From Perca fluviatilis (lineage: Eukaryota; Chordata; Actinopteri; Perciformes; Percidae), in contig NC_053128.1 of assembly GCF_010015445.1 (NCBI RefSeq), positions 11,452,340 through 11,516,339 of the forward strand: a stretch of 64,000 nt of DNA, written 5' to 3'. The position numbers were made by a program, and so were the translations under genes. Below, piece by piece: positions 1-11,440 of this stretch. The notes under the pieces were generated by a model. It was not told where the DNA came from, did no database searches, and saw only the letters and a program-made list of their open reading frames with translations. Each line of letters starts with the position of its first letter. The first letter of the stretch is position 1.

Positions 1-640
1 TCTACAAATGTCTGTTTTAACCTTTGTATTCAATAAAGTTGATGCAGCAGTGTTTATGAACACCAGGTGACGATATCAAACTTAAAACATTGAATGTAAT
101 GGAAAAGGAGACAACTAATGTGCTCATTAAGTGCCATATGTTATTGATTATCTGTGACTTACTGGTAATAATTTACTTATTTGACAGGTGGCTTGGCTGG
201 TGAGTGGTGCTGTCTAGTCTGGAGCTTATAGATCGAGTGTACGGTGTGGGATGAGGTCAAAATAATGAAGAGAGTGCACACTCTATTTTGCATGGAAAGA
301 CAAGTTCACGTCAGTGCCAATGGATTTGCCCGGGCCAGACATTTGGCTTTCTTGGGCCGCCTATTAGGGCAAGGTGCTCTATACTCAGCACCAACTACTC
401 ACCCCCACATAATCTCCTTCACCATCCTCTTCCTTTGATTTCACTTTCTCTCATCCTCTTCGCATTTTTCCTGCTGCTACTGTCGCAAATCCGTTAATCT
501 AGCAGATAATGTTTGGCCTCCTACTGACAGGGTAAGTTTACTTGATTTAACATCAATGTGAAATAAAATAATGACATAACAGTAAACATTACATTTTTAA
601 AGTGCCAGTCAAGACCTTATAAAACCGATTGATGATGTTA
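1..640. other. Non-coding sequence, no feature recognised
   Basis: AT-rich sequence without a supportable exon. Two short open frames near 244-497 overlap in different frames and have no recognisable domain. An AATAAA hexamer at 32-37 has no upstream coding sequence, so it is not called as a gene end. Confidence 0.5.
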
Positions 641-644
641 TTGC

Positions 645-712
645 TGGATGGATGGAGGGATGGATGGATGGATGGCTAGATGGATGGATGAATGGATAAA
701 TAAATGGATGAA
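645..712. repeat. (ATGG)n microsatellite
   Basis: Imperfect tetranucleotide tract of ATGG units with a few interruptions (GGGATGG, CTAGATGG, AATAAATA). It abuts the left end of the next element. Confidence 0.9.
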
Positions 713-714
713 CA

Positions 715-1038
715 TAAGGGGTGTTTAAATTAATCATTGCATCGATGCATCGCAATGCGGACCTGGATGATTCTGCATCGATCCAGTGACAGACCATAAT
801 CGATTATTGCCTACGGATGTTACCTGTTGATTTTCCATTCGCTGTTTTTTATTTTTTTGTCTTCAATCTGTTGTCTTCTGTGTTCAAACTCCGCTATATT
901 CAGAAAGTGTCGTTTTTAAGAGCAGATACAATAAAAATGGGAGTTCATTTATACATGCATCGTGATATCAAATTGATTTGAATCGTTGAAAGGATCATCA
1001 TAATCAAATCGTGACACCAGTGAAGATTCACACCCCTA
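715..1038. mobile_element. hAT-like MITE (non-autonomous DNA transposon)
   Basis: The ends form short terminal inverted repeats: the left begins AAGGGGTGT and the reverse complement of the right begins TTAGGGGTGTGAATC. The interior is rich in ATCGAT and GATTCG motifs near both ends. No coding capacity is present. The A/TAGGGGTGT ends resemble common teleost hAT MITEs, but I see no clean 8-bp target duplication, so the class is an inference. Confidence 0.45.
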
Positions 1039-1039
1039 A

Positions 1040-2284
1040 CGGACATACATTTTTTTAAGAGATAATCATTATACCACTTTGACAGGAAAAAGACAAAGAC
1101 CAACCAAAGCAAATTTCTCAATCTTTAATTTGAAAAAAAATTATAGCCTTTTATAAAAAGCCATTCTTTAGTAAAGTGGCAAGAGGCGCTAGCCAGAAAG
1201 AAAATTATCACTGAAGGGTAGTTTTCGGTCTATAATTTCTAAAATCTAAATGTAACAGAACTTTCCCTCTTCCACTTCAAGACAACCTTTTGATGCCACT
1301 CTCTCCCTTAAGTGACTAAAGGAGCAGGTATTTAGCTACTAAGAAGCCTAGATCAAGGGAGGGATAGCACTTTTTAAAAGTTTGTTCTTTTTTTGTATTC
1401 CAACAGGGAAGAGTGAACTTTTCACTGAGATCAAGCTGGGGTTGAGAGCCCCCAAAATGTCACTGAATCAAGTGGGAATATCTCTAGGACTGGAGAGTGG
1501 TGTTTAATGTGACATGGTATTAATACAAACAGTGATAACTCCCTGATGATCAATGAGCTAATCCCAGATGTCTGTGGAGCAGCGAAAGGGGTCCATCACA
1601 AAAGATAGCAAACTAAAATGTCCCTACATGCATAAATAATAAAGGATAATTTATTAAAGGAAGTCTACTCCAAACACCTCAGCCTCAGTAGTATTGAGTT
1701 GAATGAATAACAGAAGCTGGACTTTAATGTGTACAGAATGGACAGTGGTTTGGACGGATGGCTCAGGGTTTGTGCCTATTACATAATTGACAATAAAATG
1801 TGGGCTACTAGTTTTATGCACTTTTTCTAAAATGTTAGCAAACACACCATATTAATTATGCACAGATACTTAAGCAGATGTGACCAGATTAAATAAATAA
1901 TCAAGTACCAGTAACTCTGATATATTATGGCATTTCATTGCTGTGTCCCATTAGATTTTTTTAATGGCTGAACCCTGGTATTCATACATTAATTTCATAG
2001 TTTGTCAAGTCGCTCCTAAGTTCTTAGTAACTAGCAAGTTGCAAACATAGAGATTTACTAAATCAGGTCGCACCATTTAAAAAAATGCTGGTAAAGACTA
2101 TGGTAATGTGTAAATCAGTTGCAAGGAAACATTGGCAGCACTTTCCATTCAAGGGAATCAGAAAACAAAACACTGTATTAAACTTACTTGTCAAGCCTTT
2201 GTAAATGAAGTATGAGTTTATAATACCTATATACACATAAGTAGAATTGTGTGTTAGTTACAATTTTTCATGCTGATTAAATAC
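1040..2284. other. Non-coding sequence, no feature recognised
   Basis: About 1.2 kb of AT-rich, apparently single-copy sequence. I see no splice-bounded exon, repeat structure or RNA gene. One 63-codon minus-strand frame at 1654-1845 has no domain similarity I recognise. Confidence 0.5.
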
Positions 2285-2532
2285 GAAAAAATTATTGACC
2301 GAAGGCTCACAGAGTAATGGACCCACAAATGCACGACTCGTTCACAGGTGTCAAAGTCCAACAGTTTACTCTAAAACTGTCAAAAACACAAAAAAAGTAT
2401 CAGAACACAAAGGCAGGGATCAAAATCAAGAAGACGAAGCAAGGTCATAAAACTCACAAGAAGTACAGGGGGAAAACAGGCTGGAGTGCTGACACAAAAA
2501 GGTACAAGACAAACTCACATAGGACAGAGGAA
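2285..2532. repeat. Purine-rich repeat fragment, possible retroelement piece
   Basis: A-rich segment with repeated CAAAAACACA, AAGACAAAC and CACAAGAAG motifs, similar in style to the segment at 62120-62460. Such stretches flank many fish retroelements. There are no ends, tail or duplication that would classify it. Confidence 0.25.
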
Positions 2533-2544
2533 TATATATATATA

Positions 2545-3627
2545 TACTGTGCAAGTTTTAGGCAGGTATGAAAAAATGCCAAGACTAAGAATGCTTTCAG
2601 AAATGGAAGTGTTAATAGTTTATTTCATCAATTAACAAAATGCAGTGAATGAAAAGAAGAGAAATCTAAATCAAATCAATATTTAGTGTAACCACCCTTT
2701 GCCTTCAAGACAGCATCAATTCTTCTAGGTACACTTGCACAAAGTTTTTGAAGAAACTCGGCTGGTAGGTTGTTCCAAACATCTTGGAGAACTGACCACA
2801 GATCTTCTATGTTTGTAGGCTTCCTCAAATCCTTCTGTCTCTTCATGTTATCCCAGACAGACTCGATGATGCTGAGATCAGGGCTCTGTGGGGGCCATGC
2901 CATCACTTCCAGGACTTCTTGTTCTTCTTTACACTGAAGATGGTTCTTAATGACCTTGGCTGTATGTTTGGGGTCGTTGTCCTGCTGCAGAATAAATTTG
3001 GGGCCAATCATACGCCTCCCTGATGGTATTGCATGATGGATAAGTATCTGCCTGTATTTCTCAGCACTGAGGACACCATTAATCCAGCCCCAAAACTTGC
3101 AAGGAACCTCCACCAAGCCTCTTGCCTGCAGACATTCATTCATTATTGTACCGCTCTACAGTCCTTCGGCGAACAAACTGCCTTCTGCTACAGCAAAATA
3201 TTTCAAATTTTGACTCATCAGTCCAGAGCACCTGCTGCCATTTTTCTGCACCCCCAGTTCCTATGTTTTTGTACATAGTTGAGTCGCTTGGCCTTGTTTC
3301 TATGTCGGAGGTATGGCTTTTTGGCTGCAACTCTCATGAAGACCACTTCTGGCCAGACTTCTCCGGACAGTTACAGATGGGTGTACCTGGATCCCACTGG
3401 TTTCTGCCAGTTCTGAGCTGATGGCACTGCTGGACATCTTTTCCGATTTCGAAGGGAAATAATTTGATGTGATTTTCATCTGCTGCACAGATGAATTTTT
3501 TTATTTTTTTGGTCGCTCACTTTGCATTTTGTAAATTGATAAAAATAAACAATCATTATTTATACTTTTGAAAGCATTCTTAGTTTACAGCATTTTTTCC
3601 ACACCTGCCTAAGACTTTTACACAGTA
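2545..3627 (-). mobile_element. Tc1/mariner-family transposon, DD38E type, internally deleted
   Basis: Inverted repeats of about 60 bp flank a degraded transposase. The left end (2545-2610) carries TACTGTG and TTAGGCAGGT; the right end, from about 3562, carries the reverse complements ACCTGCCTAAG and CACAGTA. Both arms also share AAGAATGCTTTC. The insertion lies in an AT dinucleotide context at 2533-2546, consistent with the TA target of the superfamily. At about 1.08 kb the element is shorter than the usual 1.5-1.6 kb, and the missing part corresponds to the N-terminal DNA-binding half of the transposase. The element is dead. Confidence 0.9.
2676..3488 (-). pseudogene. Tc1-type transposase pseudogene with DD38E catalytic spacing
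   Basis: Remnant of a cut-and-paste DDE transposase, read from three overlapping minus-strand frames. Frame 3300-3488 holds the end of the DNA-binding region (motif SGIQVHPS). Frame 3136-3330 holds the first catalytic aspartate in VLWTDESKFEIF. Frame 2676-3143 is 155 codons and holds the second aspartate in QQDNDPKHT and the glutamate in SIIESVW. The catalytic core is therefore broken by frameshifts near 3140 and 3310, and the first helix-turn-helix (roughly 70 residues) is missing. Between the second aspartate and the glutamate I count 38 residues, where classical Tc1 and Sleeping Beauty-type proteins have 34. A DD38E group called Intruder has been described as a sister of Tc1; this relic plausibly belongs there, but that assignment is from memory of the family and was not searched. 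Confidence 0.85.
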
Positions 3628-3791
3628 CTGTATATAAAATAAAAAATACACAGACACCCTACAAGCGTAAAAATAGGACAGTCTTCTGTTTATATTTTTT
3701 AGGTGTGAGTGGCCCTTTTACACAGAAATGGATCATAAAGTGTCTATATTTCTTTTAAATTAAACTACCGATATACAGGAAATGACTTAAT

Positions 3792-3794
<3 letters not shown>

Positions 3795-3824
<30 letters not shown>
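3795..3824. repeat. (TA)n microsatellite
   Basis: About 15 uninterrupted TA units. Confidence 0.95.
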
Positions 3825-3829
<5 letters not shown>

Positions 3830-5754
3830 ACCAGCTTAATTTTTGAAAATTTCTGTTTTTATTTCCTGTTCCTGTTTCCTTTGATAACAGCTCATAGGAG
3901 ATTGACGTTTCACAGCGCTGTGCCAGCTCCAAAAACTGAAGAAACAACAAACATCCCAAAGCAAAAGCTCACCCTCCCGTCAGTGACTCACACAATCCTA
4001 TGGAAATTTAAAATGTGCATAACACAGGGGAGGGGCAACGTACCTACTGCCAAGGTTTGTATGCCTGTCACTGGAAATCAGAGATTGATGACAGTTTTAG
4101 TGGACAGGGTCTCAGTAGAGACAAAGTGTTTGTTGTCCTAGAAGAGCAGCAGAGAAGTTTAGTTTTGTGGCCCTGAGACCTCAAAGAGCCCCAATGGACC
4201 AGAGCTTTATTCAGGCCTGTTGGCAGATCTCCCAAAGCCTCTGCATCATTGATATAAGGCCTGACTATCTGATGTGACAACTCCTTATTAACATTTAGCA
4301 TGTTAGTCCTTTTCTCCCTCCCCCGCTCTGTGAATTTCTTTTCCCTTGGTTCCCTCCACTACCTTGTCTAACAGTACATAGAGGGGTGGTTCACTTATAG
4401 GAGTGGACATAAATCCACAAAGCTGCTCCAGGCAAGGTCTTCATCAAAAGCTCATTCCTCATCACTTTATACAAAGTCAGCAGAGTTAACTTCATAATTA
4501 CACAGGACACCAGTGCATGTGGCTAAAGAAAATGCTTTGCACAGGTATGACTGCTTCAAAGGCACATTCTAATGTTCAAAGTACAATATGTTATCCAGTA
4601 TAGGAAAGCTTAACGTAACACACATAATTCTGACTATTGTAGGCCTTAGTAGCAATACTATTGTTTAGGTATGACAAAAGTAAGATTATATAATATATTT
4701 AAATTTTAATTATTATAAAAAAAAATGCAAATACATTAGACTGAGAAGATCCATAGAATCAAGCTTTGTTCCAATGCCATACAAGATATGTTGACAGCTG
4801 TCCCTTGTGTATGATATGGTAATATCTGCTATAATCTGTGCTGTGATGGCATATCGTTTAAACACATTTTTGAAATTCCATGTTATTACTTAGTGCTTCT
4901 TTTACATCTTTAACGTGGCTATCCTAACTTCTATTTCAATCAGGAGAGACTTAAAACAGTGATAACATTAATTTATGGACAAGGTGCACAAAGGAAAGTT
5001 GAAAAAAATATTAGAGCAATCTTTGACCACTACACTCCATGTTGACGTCATATTTTAAAGAGGGTAGTGATGCCATGGGCTGTGCGGGAATATCCCGATG
5101 TCTAGACACTGGCTCTAGTGGTGAAGGGGTGAAGAGCGGGGCTTCTCATGAGCTCAATGGAGTGGAGGAGAGTTCGATAGATCTGACACTGAAATGACAG
5201 CTGACAGCAAGAGAAAAAGGAACAGTTTCAAACTGCTAAACAAAATATGTTCCCAATAGCTCAACATTATACCTGCTTAACATTTGCATGTCAACATTGT
5301 ACTTCTGAGCATGTTAACGTGCTGAAGTTAGCATTTAACTCAGAGCACCTCTGTACCAACCTACAGCCTTACACAACCTCTTTGGCCCCATTTACAACTG
5401 GTGGTAACATGTGACCTGCATGCTATCTGGATAATTACATCTGATCCATGGGTCTTTGCTTTTACACCTGGTAGCAAAGTGTGTTCTCGTTAGCCAGATT
5501 GTGCCTGCATTGTGATTGGATCTCGATATGCAAATGAGTTGGGCGGGGCTGACAGACTTGTCAATATTGTAAGCGAAGCTATTCCACCAACTGATGTCAT
5601 CAATTTGTAATCACGTTTAGATAAGGAAGACTAGCTAGCTGCTGCTACAACTTGTAGCCTTTGCTGGGCTTGCTTGAGCTAGCAGGAGGACAACACATTG
5701 TCATTCCCAACTTGTCAACATACTGACAATTGGACTGGAACCCTTGACTTCACT
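3825..5754. other. Non-coding sequence, mostly unassigned
   Basis: About 1.9 kb without a supportable gene. The part near 5380-5560 looks like an old interspersed repeat (repeated CTGGTA and CTGGAT motifs) but has no visible ends. Short open frames at 3881-4301 occur on both strands of the same stretch and show no domain. Confidence 0.4.
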
Positions 5755-5860
5755 TTTTAACACTGTGGGTTTTTTGATTGATTGATTGATTTATTAGACA
5801 GTAACAGAAATAAATGCATAACAAGATGCCAACACAGTGACATTGTACATTTATCAGAAC
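5755..5860 (-). mobile_element. 3' tail of a LINE-like retroelement with (TCAA)n end
   Basis: Read on the minus strand this ends in repeated TCAA units after an AATAAA-like context; on the plus strand it appears as GATT repeats at 5775-5791. Short tetranucleotide tails of this kind are typical of CR1/L2-like LINEs. No coding sequence remains upstream, so only the tail is called. Confidence 0.35.
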
Positions 5861-5924
5861 TGTCGAGGATAACACAAGAAAGTTACAAACTTATTTCCAT
5901 TGTGGGTACCCCATTAGCTTCATT

Positions 5925-6490
5925 CACATTGACGCCGTCTGCCGTCAAACACAAGTTTTTCCATTCATTTTGAATGAGGGTAATGCGTTTAGGCTGCGGC
6001 AGGGGGGTGGCGAGATGGTAGCCCAAAAAAAAAAAAAGGCAATGGCCTGTGGCAGAAAGGTGAGACCGACTCAGCTTTTTGAGAAACACAACCTGACGTC
6101 ACGCTGCAGTTGCCAATCATGTAACCGGCTATCAGATTTGTCGGTCGGTTCTGAGGCGGTGTGAGAGTACAGTACGGTAAACAGGACACATCACTGCCTC
6201 TATCGCTGCCACAAGAACATTTTTAAACACTATGAGGGTAAAAAAAAGGAGAAACACAAGCACTGAACTGCCCAGGAATTTGTGTAAAAGCTGAATGTTT
6301 CCTGCAACAGCTGCCTTCAAATGCGGTCGGAAATGTCGAGATCTATAAACAATCTGACGGAAAACAGTAATTATAAACTATAAAGTCTACTTGTGCTATA
6401 TTGGGGTGTTAAATTACACAATAAGATGTCACACAAATGAGCCATTTAAGTGACACTCCCACACCGCCGCACGACCCTGCGGCAAATTAA
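5925..6490. mobile_element. Probable non-autonomous DNA element of unknown class
   Basis: A GC-richer block with CpG-containing motifs (GACGTCACG, GTCGGTCGG, GCGGTGTGAGAG) and an A13 tract near 6026, in otherwise AT-rich sequence. Its left edge has GACGCCGTC. The texture matches teleost MITEs, but I cannot define both ends or a target duplication. Overlapping frames on both strands here are not coding. Confidence 0.3.
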
Positions 6491-6850
6491 TTGGCGTCAT
6501 TTTTCAACATGCTTGGTCACTTTTTGACGCTCTGGGTATCCCTTTGGCGTCATTTTTAAACGTGCAGGGTAAAACCACTAAGTTAAGGTTAGGAAAAGGG
6601 TGGGGCTAAAAGATGTATGTTAAAGTGAAGCATGGGACAAGAACGAGACATGAACCCTGATCTCCTTACCCATATTTCTGGTCTTCAATACTACTTCCTA
6701 CCATTGTTGATCTTCATACTACCCCATCTTACAGCGTGGCGGTCTAGCAGCTGCTCTGCCCGATGCGTCCCATACAGACGCTAGAGGGTGCATTGTGCGT
6801 CAGTATCTGACGGTGAGAGCCAATGACCAAGCAGATGTTGATGAGTTGGG
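6491..6850. mobile_element. MITE with TCAACAT-type inverted repeats
   Basis: Left-end TCAACATGCTTGGTCA (6504-6519) is matched in reverse complement by TGACCAAGCAGATGTTGA at 6824-6841, differing by a two-base insertion. GGCGTCATTTTT occurs twice near the left end (6493 and 6549). Inside is the common fish-MITE motif TTAAGGTTAGGAAAAGGG. There is no coding capacity. Confidence 0.45.
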
Positions 6851-8039
6851 AATGAGAACGGCCTAATGAAGAGGCTCTTCACACATGCACTGCAACCCTG
6901 AACTTATTAATACATTACCCGCACGGGCTGTAATTGAGAATGCACGTCCGACTCCTGTTTTGTGCTACATGTATGAAAAGGCTGAACAATGTGTGGACCT
7001 AATTGTTAGACTTGTACAGTAAGACTTCTCACCTCAGGCTAATTTCCTCAGGGCATTTTCAAACTGTTGCATAAAGGAAGGTAAGGAGTGTAATTTGTTG
7101 TGTATGTGTTTTATATGCATTTTTTTTCTGGTCTGTGGTGAGTAGTTTTTATTTTGTAGAATGGTTTTGCAAAATGATGGATGTGTTGGACAGTAATAAC
7201 ACAATGTGTGAGTGTGCGCTCCATGCTAACATGGGAAATAATGTGTAATGCAAAACAGAGAAAGAGACAATAAAGGAGAGGGGAGAGAAAATGATAAGTG
7301 AAAAATATGTGGAGCTTTTTTTTTTGATGATTCTGCACTGCCGTGTGGGTAATTACTTCATTCATTATCCTGCCAAGAAAAATTAGGGTATATTTAACAA
7401 GTAGTCATTAGTTAATCTTCAATTACAATGCACAGGCACAAAGGTCAATACTATAAGTCATTCTAAATGAAATACATGTTCAGATACAACGGCTTTTGAG
7501 GTTATGTTTAGATGGATTTAAACACTGACACGGAGAGCAATTTGTCATTTTCGTTCGGGTTCTTACCACACTGTACTGCGTATGTGCCAAAAACGTATCT
7601 GTGATTTTTTTGTGATGTAACTGTTTTTATTTCTTCCTTTAAATGGAGCATGCACATTTGTGGTTGTCTAAGGTTGCATTCACACACCCTTGTGTTCACA
7701 TCAGCATGGATGTGCGCTTCCATATGTGTGTTATATACCATTTTGTAGTGATTAATGTCCCATGTCCACATTTAGTGATCGGAGATGATATCCTATAATG
7801 GCCTTTGTTTTGTAATTTTGTGCTTGCACCCAGAGGGTGTAAACACCCAACACTAGCTTTGAGTGCAACTTAAATAAAGCGACAAAAGCCATGAGGAGAA
7901 GCACTGTGCAATGTGCATCTTATGCAATGGCAGAATGTTTTTATTTTCTCAATGGAAGTCTATTACAGTACATGAACTCAAAGGCATTCAATGCAGTTTG
8001 TGTCATAACTATAGACTGTGAGATTTTTGAGCAAATACT
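6851..8039. other. Non-coding sequence, no feature recognised
   Basis: AT-rich single-copy-looking sequence. The minus-strand frames at 7111-7365 and 7508-7771 are low-complexity in composition and show no domain or splice structure. Confidence 0.5.
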
Positions 8040-8420
8040 ACTAGAGCTAAACAATTTGTTGAATAATTAATTGATTTAAACAATGTTTTGTGCTTTTCGT
8101 GTTTTGGACTGTTGATTAGACAAATATATACTTTCACTTACTGTTACATTTATTACATTCCTGTTCCATTACTGTTGTATTAATTTAATTCATTTTGCAA
8201 TTACTGTACACCTATTATTTTATTTTATATATTTTATCCCTACATCTTAACTTTTGCACTATTTTATGTCTTGGAAATAGGTTTTACTTGCTTGATTTTC
8301 TTTTTATACATATTAAATGAGCACTGTTGGAGGGAGCCTGAGATAGAAGATTTGTATTGCCATTGACTGCTGCTCTGTAATTGCTGTGCTCTTGACAATA
8401 AACGAAATGAACTTAAACGT
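8040..8420 (+). mobile_element. Possible retroelement 3' end
   Basis: T-rich sequence followed by CTGTTGGAGGGAGCCTGAGA and ending GACAATAAACGAAATGAACTT. This arrangement resembles 3' untranslated ends of fish non-LTR retroelements that terminate in a GACAATAAA-like signal. No upstream coding sequence survives, so the call rests on the tail alone. Confidence 0.3.
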
Positions 8421-9626
8421 TCAAGATGTGTCCTTGGACATTTTTTGTACTCTTTTCCAACGTAATTCATTAATCACAAGGACGAATGAGTGAAAATATC
8501 AAGGTATCATCCAGTTTCCTTTTGTTCCTGTGACTGCAGAGGAAGCCTCCATCAGTGTGTGCGCTTTAAGACAGATCATGTAACGGATCAACAAGGCTAT
8601 CACATTCCAAATGTAGATAACATACAGAATGTAGTTTGTATGGCCTCTTTCTTTAAACCTGGACTTGCCTCTATGAAGCAAAAGTGAGTTACACGATCTA
8701 ATACAGTATTATTAAATGGGTTTGGGCCACTTTCTTTTGTCCTTCAGAGCCTGCATCGTTCCCTTAAATGGAAAATAAATGGGAATATTTTTAAGATTGA
8801 AATAAATTAAATCTGGCTTTAATGCTAACTGTGCTAACTTTGTGTTCCACTAACATTTTGCCAACAAATGGATTCTGTGCCACCAAAGCAAGTTCCATGT
8901 CAGCTGACTTAAGTTGTAGCTCTTTGTTTTAAAAAAAAAAAAGCACATACAAATGCAAAACTACCTTTTTCCACATCTTAAATGCCATAGTCAACAACAG
9001 TGAAACAACAATTTCACTGTTACTTTTAATGTAATCCAATCATAAGTTCAGTTCAAGGGTAATAAGGACAGCTGCTGGGATCAGCTGTTCACCAAGTTTC
9101 TGTTGTACCTTGTGTTTGTGGTTGTGCTTGATTTGTGTATGTATGTATGCTGTGTAAATTTACTGTCAGCTGAATATGGTTTACTCCCTGCAGCAAATCC
9201 TATTGTTTGTTGCTGTTGTTGGATGTATGTAGCCTCCTCCAGCTGCTTGTTGTTGCCGATTGGCCACTGCAGGATATCTGTAGGCTTAGTGCTCACTGGC
9301 ATCTGCTCAATTGATGTAACCAGTGATTCATTCCCCTTCCTGGGAATCGACTGATAGAAATTTGTAGCTAGTGGTAAGGAGGGAGCCAGATGGCATCCAG
9401 GTTGGCTTGTTTACTAATGGAGTCTGTGAATTAAAATTTGTTTGCTCTTTGTATTGGAGGGCTGCAACAAGATAGTCCATATAGAGCCTCAATATAAATG
9501 TGGTGTGGAACCTTTTTTTTTTAACTTTAATGCACGTGGGGTTTGCCTTGAATCCAATGACAAAGAAAGTTTTCAATACATTTCCTGCTGCTTTATGACA
9601 AAAGAAAACAGCATTAGTCTCGCATA
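8421..9626. other. Non-coding sequence, no feature recognised
   Basis: No supportable exon. Notable only are an A12 tract at about 8931-8942 and a TTGTTGTTG-rich patch near 9200. Open frames here overlap on opposite strands (9081-9302 and 9103-9354) and are not credible genes. Confidence 0.45.
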
Positions 9627-9990
9627 GCCAGACCTTCCTCCACAGAGCTGCGGAGGAGCGTCTGGACAGTCCACACAGTACTCCAGGATGGGAGAAAAAC
9701 CTGCTCTGGTTTATTGGAATTTCTTTAAACCAATCACAATCGTCTCGGGAGGCGCTAAGCGCCAGACGAAGTAATGGTGCCTCTGCAAAATAGCCTCGGG
9801 AAGGAACTTGTTTTGGTGTGTACGTTCAAAGGTCGTTTTAGTCGTGCAACAGAAAACTCTGATTGGACAGATAGTCTAGCTAGCTGTCTGGATTTACCCT
9901 GCAGAGATCTGAGGAGCAGTTAACCATAGTCCTCATGAATCCACCGGGGATAAAATGCCAACACAAAGAAAGCGGAATACTGACTCATTT
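9627..9990 (+). mobile_element. Hairpin-ended dispersed repeat, copy A
   Basis: Starts with an imperfect palindrome built on CCTTCCTCCACAGAGCTG, then CACACAGTACTCC, CCTCTGCAAAATAGCCTCGG, GGAAGGAACTTGTTTTG and CTCTGATTGGACA. The same ordered blocks recur at 14018-14260, which proves a dispersed family. This copy extends further right (TAGTCTAGCTAGCTG, CCTGCAGAGATCTGAGG), so it is the more complete one. No coding potential. It is probably a non-autonomous DNA transposon. Confidence 0.75.
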
Positions 9991-10924
9991 CGGTCAGTTG
10001 AAAAAAAGTATTTGAGTTTTGATTCCCATCCCAGTTTATGATCACCAATTCTGGTTTTAGCCTTACATAAAGTTTTGTTTAGGATTATAAACTTGAAACC
10101 TTGCTCTTAGGTCTTTAACTGCAGTACAGAAAATCTGTCATTTTCTCTTCTTTTTTTTTTTTTTTGCACCTACATCACAGCCTTCACTGATCTCAATAAA
10201 CCCGAATAAGTGGACACTTTACCTTGATCTTGATTGTCTCACTTTTCCTGTTACGAGATGCACCTCCTGAATGATTTAATAAGATGTGATGATATAATTA
10301 ATCCATTCTGTGTATGAAGTGACAAAGTAAGTAATAAGGTCCCCTGAGGTTAGATCACAATGTTAAGACAGTGTTCATGAAGTTCAGAATGAGGGGAAAG
10401 CAGAGAATAATATGATAATGTTAACCATTTGTCTCAAAGTGCTTTTCAGAGGTAGGTGAAAAAAGATGAAGCAGAAATAAGAGAGTAAAATCAAAAGTAA
10501 AAAGATAAAAACAAGGGCTTTGAAAACTCCCAGAAACGGGGCCAGAGCCAGAGCATGTGCGTGTGGGCTAATGTGTGAGTGTACACACAGACGTACACCT
10601 GTGAGTGGATATTAGTGCCCAAGGCAACACAAGAACAGTCAATAAATTATGGATGCAGGGAGATACAAATGGAGTGTGTGGTGCAGTCAGACTTAATGTA
10701 GCCTGCAGATTCTACTAAATGCCTGTCCGTGGAATTCTTAATTATGGACACAAACACAGAGACAAGTCCATTAACGCCAAGTTGATCCTTGTATCCTCTT
10801 GGAGATCTACTTTTCGACATGTTAAGTAGAAGCATCCTAAGTATCCTTATTTTTTTTTTTTTCTTGTATAAACAAATCCCTATAATTTTCCTTATTAAGT
10901 ACATAGACGGTATACATATAGATG
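9991..10924. other. Non-coding sequence, no feature recognised
   Basis: AT-rich sequence with a T14 tract near 10152 and a T-rich tract near 10850. No exon, RNA gene or element boundary is recognisable. Confidence 0.45.
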
Positions 10925-11135
10925 GACAACGTGTCTCCACTGTATAAAGTGAAGCCAAAATATATCAGACATGGGCACTGCCATTTGGTAATTTTGGTGC
11001 CAGTGTCTGCGCAGTAGTGATCGGGCGGTGGAGCTGCGGTATCGAAGTCCCGCCCATACACCCGCCCGACCAATCGCAAGTCAATCACAGCAGTCAATCA
11101 TGACGTTTCACCCCGTTTTATAGAAGAAAAAGAAG
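10925..11135. mobile_element. Possible MITE, left portion
   Basis: A GC-richer block with GAAGCCAAAATATATCAGAC, GGGCGGTGGAGCTGCGGT and CCCGCCCATACACCCGCCCG. I recognise the style of a common percomorph repeat, whose other half may be the GGAGGGGGCGGGATTTATGA segment at about 11570. That would place the SINE at 11150-11440 inside it. Both the family and the pairing are inferences. Confidence 0.3.
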
Positions 11136-11149
11136 ACATGCCTTCATTT

Positions 11150-11440
11150 AAATTCACATTTTCACTCTGAAATTCACATTTTCACACTCTTGGTACAGTT
11201 TTAGTACACGCAGGCCTGAAATACACACCCATGCTCAGGACCTAGACTTGCACTAATGGAGATATGTCAGGGTGAGGGGGCTGGCCATGCACAGTGAACT
11301 GGCACCTCTGCAGCTACTAGTCCACAGTCCATACTTTGGTCCGTATGGAGACTTAAACCGGCGACCCTCTGTTTCCCAACCCAACTCCCTACGGACTGTA
11401 CTACTCCTACTACTTTTCAGAAAAACACTTAAACACTTGA
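11150..11440 (-). mobile_element. tRNA-derived SINE, degraded
   Basis: On the minus strand a tRNA B-box-like GGTTTAAGTC follows GAGGGTCGCC and lies downstream of a tRNA-like head. Then come CAAAGTATGGACTGTGGAC, GCAGAGGTGCCAGTTCAC, GTGTGTATTTCAGGCCTG and AGTGTGAAAATG, the body and tail order of common teleost tRNA SINEs. The B box has decayed from the GGTTCGAATC consensus. Open frames called across it in both directions are not genes. Confidence 0.55.

Noticed and set aside
2545..3627. Plus-strand frames at 3033-3421 as a gene
   Set aside because: They are the antisense of the Tc1 transposase relic.
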